Source: CAZMVY01 sp964617875 (GTDB lineage Bacteria > Planctomycetota > Phycisphaerae > UBA1845 > PWPN01). Taken from it: a stretch of 64,000 nucleotides of DNA. The stretch is taken from contig CAZUAI010000014.1 in NCBI GenBank assembly GCA_964617875.1, positions 20,852-84,851 on the forward strand. Direction: 5' to 3'. Under the pieces are notes generated by a model that was not told the origin of the DNA, did no database searches, and saw only the letters and a list, made by a program, of their open reading frames with translations. Shown in pieces: positions 59,295-64,000 of the stretch. Made by a program: the position numbers and the translations under genes. Position 1 is the stretch's first letter; every line of letters begins with the position of its first letter.

Positions 59295-59430
59295 TGCGAT
59301 TGCCCTGTTCCCAGATCCGTCTAGCTCGTTTGCCGTTGACAGGATCGCGCTCGTTGGAGTAGTATCGCGTTCGGCTGCGGTGACTCTCGGGCCTCAGGCC
59401 TGCTCGGGTGACGATCTTGGGTTTACGCAT
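59269..59430 (-). CDS. Small basic hypothetical protein, 3' end altered by ISAs1
   Basis: Frame of 53 residues from ATG 59430, which has a well-placed GGAG site (minus-strand ATAGGAGCTACCGCC). The product (MRKPKIVTRAGLRPESHRSR, then TRYYSNERDPVNGKRARRIW) is very basic. Its last residues read into the ISAs1 remnant, so the natural C terminus may be lost. A -10-like TATAAG lies about 60 bases upstream. I do not recognise the family. Confidence 0.4.
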   Translation of the reverse strand: MRKPKIVTRAGLRPESHRSRTRYYSNERDPVNGKRARRIWEQGNRIKSCGKGP

Positions 59431-59583
59431 GGCGGTAGCTCCTATGGCGGTAAGTCGTATCAGGCATGGCGACGATGCTACCGCGTTCATCTTATACTGC
59501 CAGTACTCCGTCATCCGCATTGCCGCCGACACTAAAATGAGAATAGGCGAAAATATCATAAGTCCTTGCAAATGAAGGGCTTT

Positions 59584-59674
59584 GGAGAGGTGGCTGAGTG
59601 GCTTAAAGCGACGGTTTGCTAAACCGTTGTACGGGATAAAACCTGTACCGGGGGTTCGAATCCCCCCCTCTCCG
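59584..59674 (+). tRNA. tRNA-Ser (anticodon GCT)
   Basis: Type II tRNA of 91 nt. Acceptor stem GGAGAGG (59584-59590) pairs with CCTCTCC (59667-59673), discriminator G at 59674. The anticodon arm is ACGGT-TTGCTAA-ACCGT with anticodon GCT at 59618-59620, reading AGC/AGU. A long variable arm (TGTACGGGATAAAACCTGTA region) and the T arm GGGGGTTCGAATCCCCC follow. CCA is not encoded. Confidence 0.95.
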
Positions 59675-59943
59675 TTGTTTTTCGATCGATCTTCGTAACG
59701 CATGAAACGCCAAGCACTTTCGGCTTGGTGGTTTCGTCATCTCGGGCCGACTGTCCGAATACTGTCCCAACGCACCATCGATCCGGGCAGACCACCCGCC
59801 TGAGATGTGCTCATTGAATGGTTGGGACAGGCACCGCGTCATCAAATTCCTCCGTGTCGAGGATGTAGTCCTTCTGCACAGCCCGCAGCGGGCTGCATGT
59901 CGCTTATCGCCCAGAACCGGCCACTGAATATCACCTGAAAACC
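59675..59943. other. Region downstream of tRNA-Ser without recognised genes
   Basis: About 270 bp. Open frames crossing it on the minus strand run through the tRNA gene and the palindrome and are not credible. I see no integrase, and no repeat of the tRNA 3' end elsewhere in the window. Confidence 0.4.
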
Positions 59944-60118
59944 GAGAGTGTAGCAACATTACAGAGTTCTCGCCGTCGCGATCGGCGGATATCGAGCCGC
60001 TTTTCGCGTGGTTCGCGTATTTCGCGGTCCCCAAACAGAATCGAACCGCGAAACACGCGGAATACGCGAAAGCCGGCCGGAATACCACGGGATCACTCTG
60101 TAATGATGCTACAGTCTC
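59944..60118. mobile_element. 175-bp nested palindromic element (MITE-like)
   Basis: Outer inverted repeats of 23 bp, GAGAGTGTAGCAACATTACA-GAG (59944-59966) and its near-complement (60096-60118), match at 21 of 23 positions. An inner pair with about 30-bp arms is built on TTTCGCGTATTTCGCGGT-type words (60000-60072). The flanks TGAAACC (left) and TGAAAACC (right) are close to a target duplication. It has no coding capacity and lies just before the IS21 remnant. Confidence 0.6.
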
Positions 60119-60196
60119 TGAAAACCGGCCATCTTGCGGAGGTGTTGATTCGCGGTCATGGCTGCTTCGGCCCGTGGTGGGCTGGAGGAGGCCGGA

Positions 60197-61103
60197 ATGG
60201 CGAATCAGCTCAAGATGGCGAAGGTTCACGCGATACGAGTTCTTCGAGAGCGGGGCTGGTCTTACCGTCGGATTGCCCGCGAGCTGGGGATTCACCGCGA
60301 GACGGTGGCCCGGTACTTGGCGTTGGCGCGGGGCTCGCCGTCAAAACCGGCCAAAGTGATCACCGGGTCGGAGTCGTCGGATCCATCAGAATCGGCCCAA
60401 GTGATCACCGGCGATCATCCCGGAGGGTCAGCCGTTGCCGCCGGGGATCAAGACCCGCCGCCGCGGAACGCACGTCTTCCGGATCGTCCTGAGTCATTCC
60501 CGCAAGGCGTACAGCGAGGCGGTTTACCACCAGACGGCCGAGCAGTTCACCCGCTGCCTCGAGAATGCCTTCTGGTACTTCAGCGGCGTGCCCCGGACGC
60601 TGGTGATCGACAACCTCAAGGCGGCCGTGAGCCGGGCGGATTGGTTCGACCCCGAGCTGACGCCGAAGATTCAGTCGTTCTGCGAACACTACGGAACGCT
60701 GATCCTGCCCACCCGGCCGAGAACGCCCCGGCACAAGGGCAAGATCGAGCGCAACGTGGGGTACGCGAAGAACAACGCCCTCAAGGGCCGAACGTTCGAG
60801 AACCTGGCCGCCGAGAACCGGCACCTGCTCGAATGGGAGAAGGCGGTTGCCGACCAGCGGATCCACGGCACGACCCAGCAGCAGGTCAGGAAGTGCTTTG
60901 AGGAGGTGGAACGGCCGGCCTTGCTGCCGCTGCCGCCGGATCGATTCCCATCCTTCAATGAGGGCCGACGGAAGGTCAATCGCGACGGCCACGTCGAGGT
61001 GGCCAAGGCCTACTACTCCGTCCCGCCAGAGTACCTGGGCCGGGAGGTCCCTGTCGGACTACGGGGACCTGGTCCACGCGGCATTTACCGAGGAGCACCG
61101 CAC
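60197..61103 (+). pseudogene. istA: IS21 family transposase (IstA), frameshifted and internally deleted
   Basis: Starts with an intact HTH region (HAIRVLRERGWSYRRIARELGI) after GGAGGAGG, runs about 75 residues, then changes frame near 60430. The second frame gives FRIVLSHSRKAYSEAVYHQT, the second catalytic Asp in LVIDNLKAAV and the Glu in HKGKIERNVGYAKNN. The segment that carries the first catalytic Asp is missing between the two parts. The C-terminal beta-barrel breaks off after YYSVPPEYLGREVPV, where the frame changes again to reach EEHRT and a stop just before istB. It cannot be active. Confidence 0.85.
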
Positions 61104-61163
61104 ATGAACGAATCGTTGCAGACGGCGTTGAGGAAGTTGCGGCTGTCCGGTCTCCTGCGTAGT
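61104..61163 (+). pseudogene. istB: IstB (IS21 helper ATPase), N-terminal fragment
   Basis: MNESLQTALRKLRLSGLL, the conserved start of IstB, from ATG 61104 immediately after the istA end. Only about 18 residues remain before the sequence switches to the opposite-strand sensor gene near 61163. The ATPase domain is gone. Confidence 0.65.
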
Positions 61164-61164
61164 G

Positions 61165-62168
61165 ATCCGGTTGAGTCGCACCTCGGCAGGGAACGCCGTC
61201 CCGTCCTTTCGCCGTGCGTACAGGTCGCGCCAGCCACCCGTCGCGCGCGCGTGCAGCGCGTCAACAAAGCTCTCCCGGTGCCCTGCATGAGCCTCCTGCT
61301 CCGGCTGCGAGACGAGCATCTTGACGTCTCGCCCAAGTAGCTCGTGCTGCGCATAGCCGAAGAGTTCCTCGGCCTTCTTGTTCGCCAGCACAATCTGCCC
61401 GCGGCGATCGACGACCACAACCGCACTCGGAGACGCTTCGATGGTCAGGTGAAATCTCTCATCGGCGCGCTTCCCCTCTTCAATATCCCGACTGAGTTCC
61501 CATGCCATCGCGATCAGCATGATCAGGTAACCCACACTGACGCGCAACGGGGCGGCAACGATCCCCCAGAGCACCAGAACGACCTGCGCGAAGCTGTAAG
61601 AGAGGAAGAACACCATGCTCCCGCCCACGATCAGGGCAGTGCGTCGCTCGCCACGTCGCCAGACGCTGATGCTGGCGTCTACCAGGAAGACAAGGAGTAA
61701 TAGCACACTGGCGTGTGCCAGCAGCATCCATGGATTCGGAACACCCACTGCGATACAGACCGGCTCACCGAGAAACGACACCTGCTTGATCGCCGTGATC
61801 TGCCGGAAGTTGATGCTCCCTGGAAGTGAGAAATTAATGAGCAGCGAGAGGGTGCGCAGTCCGATGACGGTCCATCCGACCCAGGGTCGGCCCGCATGCA
61901 AGTAGGTACGGGTGAACCAGACAAAGGAGACAATCATGACCCAGGTGGGAACGTGCATCCAGCGTACGATGGCCGCGTATCGAGCCGGCATGCCGGCGTG
62001 CATCATGGCCAGTTCACAACCCGCAAACGCCGCCACGCCGACGGCAATCATGGAAAAGGCGAGATGGGCAACCTGTTTCCGCTGACCGATCCAGATAAGC
62101 AGGTACACGACCGCGAGCATCAGGCTCGCGGCGGCAGTCATGGACCAGATAATGGTGACGACACTCAT
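61165..62168 (-). pseudogene. Membrane sensor (7TM-PAS), 3' end lost at IS21 junction
   Basis: About 335 residues from ATG 62168. The first 225 residues form a 7TM sensor region of the histidine-kinase N-terminal type (helices such as IIWSMTAAASLMLAVVYLLI and LIVGGSMVFFLSYSFAQVVL). A PAS domain follows (FHLTIEASPSAVVVVDRRGQ, then IVLANKKAEELFGYAQHEL, GTAFPAEVRLNRI). The frame then enters the IstB fragment and no kinase or other output domain remains. It was most likely a sensor histidine kinase or GGDEF protein disrupted by the element. Confidence 0.78.
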
Positions 62169-62882
62169 GGCACGCTCGGTCAACCTGACCCCAGGGGATC
62201 TCCATCGCGAAGAAGATCCGGACGGGCGCGTCGGCATCTACGACGAGCCTCAGCACGAAGTCCCCTTGCCCGACAGCCTGATGGCGAACCGCCGGTCATG
62301 TTCGTACGCCCAGCCGACCCACGGGTATTCTGCCCGCCTTGGCCCAAGCGGCGGAGCGTATTCTGCAACGCCCAGATCGATTGTACCGGTTGCGTGCAGC
62401 GCTCGCTACCAGCGTCCAGCAAAGGACTTGCGACACAGTAGGTTTCGCCGTGACGGGCAGGGGTTCTCCGGCCGACGATCCGTGGTAGCTTACTACCGGT
62501 GCATGCCCCTACGATGGGCAGCGGTGCCGCTCCCGGGCGAGCAAGCGAACATCGAGCCCACACTTCTGCCGGCGCGCTTACCTTAGTGCGAGACGTTATG
62601 TGATCACGATGGGGGAACGGATTCTTTGTCCGTGACGCGGGTCTTTCGGTACACCCGGGTACAACTCGACGGGGTATCTGGGGCGCTCTTGGGTCACCTT
62701 GGGGCGCGCTGGCAACATGAAAAACGCGGTTTGGAGGTCAGGAGCGAGGATCGCGGCGGTTTTTGCAGTCCGTCACAGCGAGCACCCGCATCACAGACTG
62801 CTGGTCGCAATTACGCGCCTTCGACGGCCACTCTCAACGTACGATGATAGAGTACGCGGCGCCTGCCTGAGAGCAGCCGGAT
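62169..62882. other. Gene-free region in the accessory segment
   Basis: About 710 bp without a supported coding frame on either strand. The short frames present have no ribosome sites or recognisable domains. It may include the promoter of the disrupted sensor (62169-62260) and remnants too decayed to name. Confidence 0.35.
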
Positions 62883-63443
62883 TCACTCCTTATCCACGTG
62901 GGCGAGCCGGCGCCATGACCGGCGTGCCTCCTGAACGAATCTGGACGGGCGAATGGGACGGTAGCGAGTCCGAACCTTCTCGACCAGCGCCGGCTCGCAG
63001 CGCATCCAGAAACGGACGCAGGTGCGGAGAAGGTAGTCGGGCGGCGGTCGGCCCGTTCGGTCCGTGACGGCTTGCAGCAACACCTCGAAATGGGCTGGCT
63101 CGGCGATCTTGGCCATCACCGCGGCGAACGCGTCGTACACGTCCTCGGGGCAGAGGTACGGTTGCCGGCCCCCCTCGCGATGCTCGGCCAGGAAGTCCGC
63201 GTTGCCGTGCCGCTCAATCCGGTAACGCTTCGGCTTGTTCCGACGATGCTGGGGCGTCGCCTGCCCGGACAGTGTGGTCTCACTTGCGGCTGACGCCGAG
63301 CGGAGTTCGTCGTCCAGCCTCTCCAGCAGCTTGAGCATCTCCACGACCGGCTTCCTGGACGTCTTGCATTCGCCCAGGTGCCCGTACAAGAGCTGCTTGA
63401 CCCGCCGAACGTCGGTGGCCCAATCCTGCGGTCCTCTCGGCAT
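62883..63443 (-). CDS. Hypothetical protein (186 residues)
   Basis: Unrecognised protein. From ATG 63443 (GGGAG upstream on the minus strand) it reads MPRGPQDWATDVRRVKQLLY, helices rich in charged residues (KPVVEMLKLLERLDDELRSA), a basic linker (RRNKPKRYRIERHGNADFLA), and a helical C-terminal half (AHFEVLLQAVTDRTGRPPPD ... LRTCVRFWMRCEPALVEKVR). The frame is open to 63581. Base composition and charge suggest a nucleic-acid-binding or regulatory protein, but no motif supports a function. Confidence 0.55.
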   Translation of the reverse strand: MPRGPQDWATDVRRVKQLLYGHLGECKTSRKPVVEMLKLLERLDDELRSASAASETTLSGQATPQHRRNKPKRYRIERHGNADFLAEHREGGRQPYLCPEDVYDAFAAVMAKIAEPAHFEVLLQAVTDRTGRPPPDYLLRTCVRFWMRCEPALVEKVRTRYRPIRPSRFVQEARRSWRRLAHVDKE

Positions 63444-63524
63444 GCCGGATACTCCCTGCACCCTGATATCGGCCCGGCGGCGCGGGCCGGCCAGCAAATC
63501 ATACCCGCGGCGCCCGTTTTTTAC

Positions 63525-63557
63525 TTGCCGATACCCGTATTTTTTGGTATAATACGG
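63525..63557 (+). promoter_or_regulatory. Strong sigma-70 promoter with inverted repeat over the -10 box
   Basis: TTGCCG (63525-63530), 17-bp spacer, TATAAT (63548-63553, preceded by GG). The inverted repeat CCGTAT (63535-63540) / ATACGG (63552-63557) brackets the spacer and overlaps the -10 box, as an operator would. It points toward the small gene at 63688 and lies in the upstream region of the minus-strand gene at 63443. Confidence 0.6.
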
Positions 63558-63687
63558 ATGCCGGAGCAAGAGCGCCTGCACGTGGGCATTCCGGTTCTGA
63601 CGAGCCGCTCGTTGCAGCCACGCAGATCACGTGATTTTACGGTTAACCCGCCGGTCTGCAAGGCCGGCGGAACAGTGCGAGAAACTC

Positions 63688-63897
63688 ATGTCTATGGAGA
63701 AAACGAATGAACTGAAGAGGCCGGCCTGCGCGCCGCTGCCGTACCTGCCGCTGCCGCAAACGAGTTGGCAGGACCGTTACGCCGCGATCACCACCACGAT
63801 GGCCGAGCTGACGCTCGCCGAGATCCGCCTGGCGTTCGAGCCGGTGGCCGATAAGAGCCTATCCCAAAACCTCCTTGAATGCCGATATCAGCATTGA
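63688..63897 (+). CDS. Small hypothetical protein, C terminus altered by an inserted element
   Basis: Frame of 69 residues from ATG 63688 (or 63694): MSMEKTNELKRPACAPLPYL, then WQDRYAAITTTMAELTLAEI and RLAFEPVADK. The last 15 residues are read from inside the IS-type end that begins at 63855, so the original gene was probably longer. It is served by the strong promoter at 63525. I do not recognise the family. Confidence 0.45.
   Translation: MSMEKTNELKRPACAPLPYLPLPQTSWQDRYAAITTTMAELTLAEIRLAFEPVADKSLSQNLLECRYQH
63855..63871. mobile_element. Terminal inverted repeat of an IS or MITE at window end
   Basis: GAGCCTATCCCAAAACC differs by one base from the left end of the 78-bp element at 9825. It marks the left boundary of an inserted element that continues past the window end; the other terminus is not seen. 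Confidence 0.6.
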
Positions 63898-63913
63898 GGC
63901 GCGGAGGCGCGCG

Positions 63914-64000
63914 ATGGTGCGACGGATCGAGAGCCGGGCGGTCGAGCGGAGCCGCCGGGAGCATTGGGAGGGCTTGATTTCGGAGTGTTCGGCGAGTGGC
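63914..64000 (+). CDS. Transposase-associated N-terminal fragment (IS66 TnpA-like), cut by window end
   Basis: The first 29 residues of a protein from ATG 63914: MVRRIESRAVERSRREHWEG and LISECSASG. The REHWxxLIxExxASG pattern resembles the start of IS66 accessory protein TnpA and other HTH transposase starts. The rest lies outside the window. The upstream terminal repeat looks IS5-like rather than IS66-like, so the family assignment is tentative. Confidence 0.4.
   Translation, partial: MVRRIESRAVERSRREHWEGLISECSASG

Noticed and set aside
59603..60295. A 230-residue minus-strand open frame
   Set aside because: It passes through the tRNA-Ser gene and the nested palindrome and has no recognisable domain.

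Overview
The window is high-GC DNA carrying gene families typical of an anaerobic, heterotrophic planctomycete, most likely a Phycisphaerae-like lineage assembled from a metagenome. Four things point there: secreted proteins ending in paired calcium-loop motifs with the FNGPN signature (dockerin-like), a sulfatase/GH29/Gfo-Idh/SMP-30/DUF1080 polysaccharide toolkit, eukaryote-like kinase and Ig-domain proteins, and a bifurcating-type [FeFe]-hydrogenase. A run of 100 N at 19029-19128 lies inside an unresolved tandem repeat. Taxonomy is inferred, not proven.

Layout. 1-8121: carbohydrate block with a cut-off Na+/solute symporter, a secreted alpha-L-fucosidase, an MBOAT acyltransferase, a cupin, a secreted Gfo/Idh oxidoreductase and a sulfatase. 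8210-12613: two secreted dockerin-like proteins, one with caspase/C13-like motifs in permuted order, the other an FG-GAP/VCBS repeat protein. 13106-18709: a B12-radical SAM enzyme, tyrS, and a sugar isomerase plus symporter pair. 18710-19850: repeat array, assembly gap and a decayed dockerin gene. 19879-28765: SMP-30 protein, zinc-ribbon membrane protein, a GntR-controlled aldolase/dehydrogenase/SDR operon, a membrane protein and an HNH protein. 28997-31471: CheX, CheY and FapA. 31450-35649 (minus): sigma-54 activator, a UvrC-like protein lacking several nuclease residues, and a glycosyltransferase. 35733-43606 (minus): a 1395-residue protein with an N-terminal pseudokinase and a C-terminal kinase, an Ig-repeat surface protein broken by one frameshift, and a lipoprotein. 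43703-45034 (minus): PH-domain protein and hpt. 45260-50085: hydrogenase genes hndC-hndD-hndA and a small zinc-ribbon gene. 50223-58643: lipoprotein, second sigma-54 activator, small zinc-ribbon protein, IS256 remnant, DUF1080 protein, proC, PAS protein and glgP. 58644-64000: a patchwork of IS remnants (ISAs1, IS21, probable IS66 start), a tRNA-Ser and a truncated sensor.

How it works together. The first 28 kb deals mainly with capture and oxidation of sulfated, fucose-rich or uronic sugars. The hydrogenase would dispose of the reducing equivalents as H2. The most unusual items are the permuted C13-like protein, the pseudokinase-coiled-coil-kinase/Ig operon, the hydrogenase with Ser in place of the proton-relay Cys, and a set of palindromic MITE-like elements. 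Several housekeeping genes have a TATAAT/TACAAT box 7-9 nt before the start codon, which suggests leaderless transcripts.
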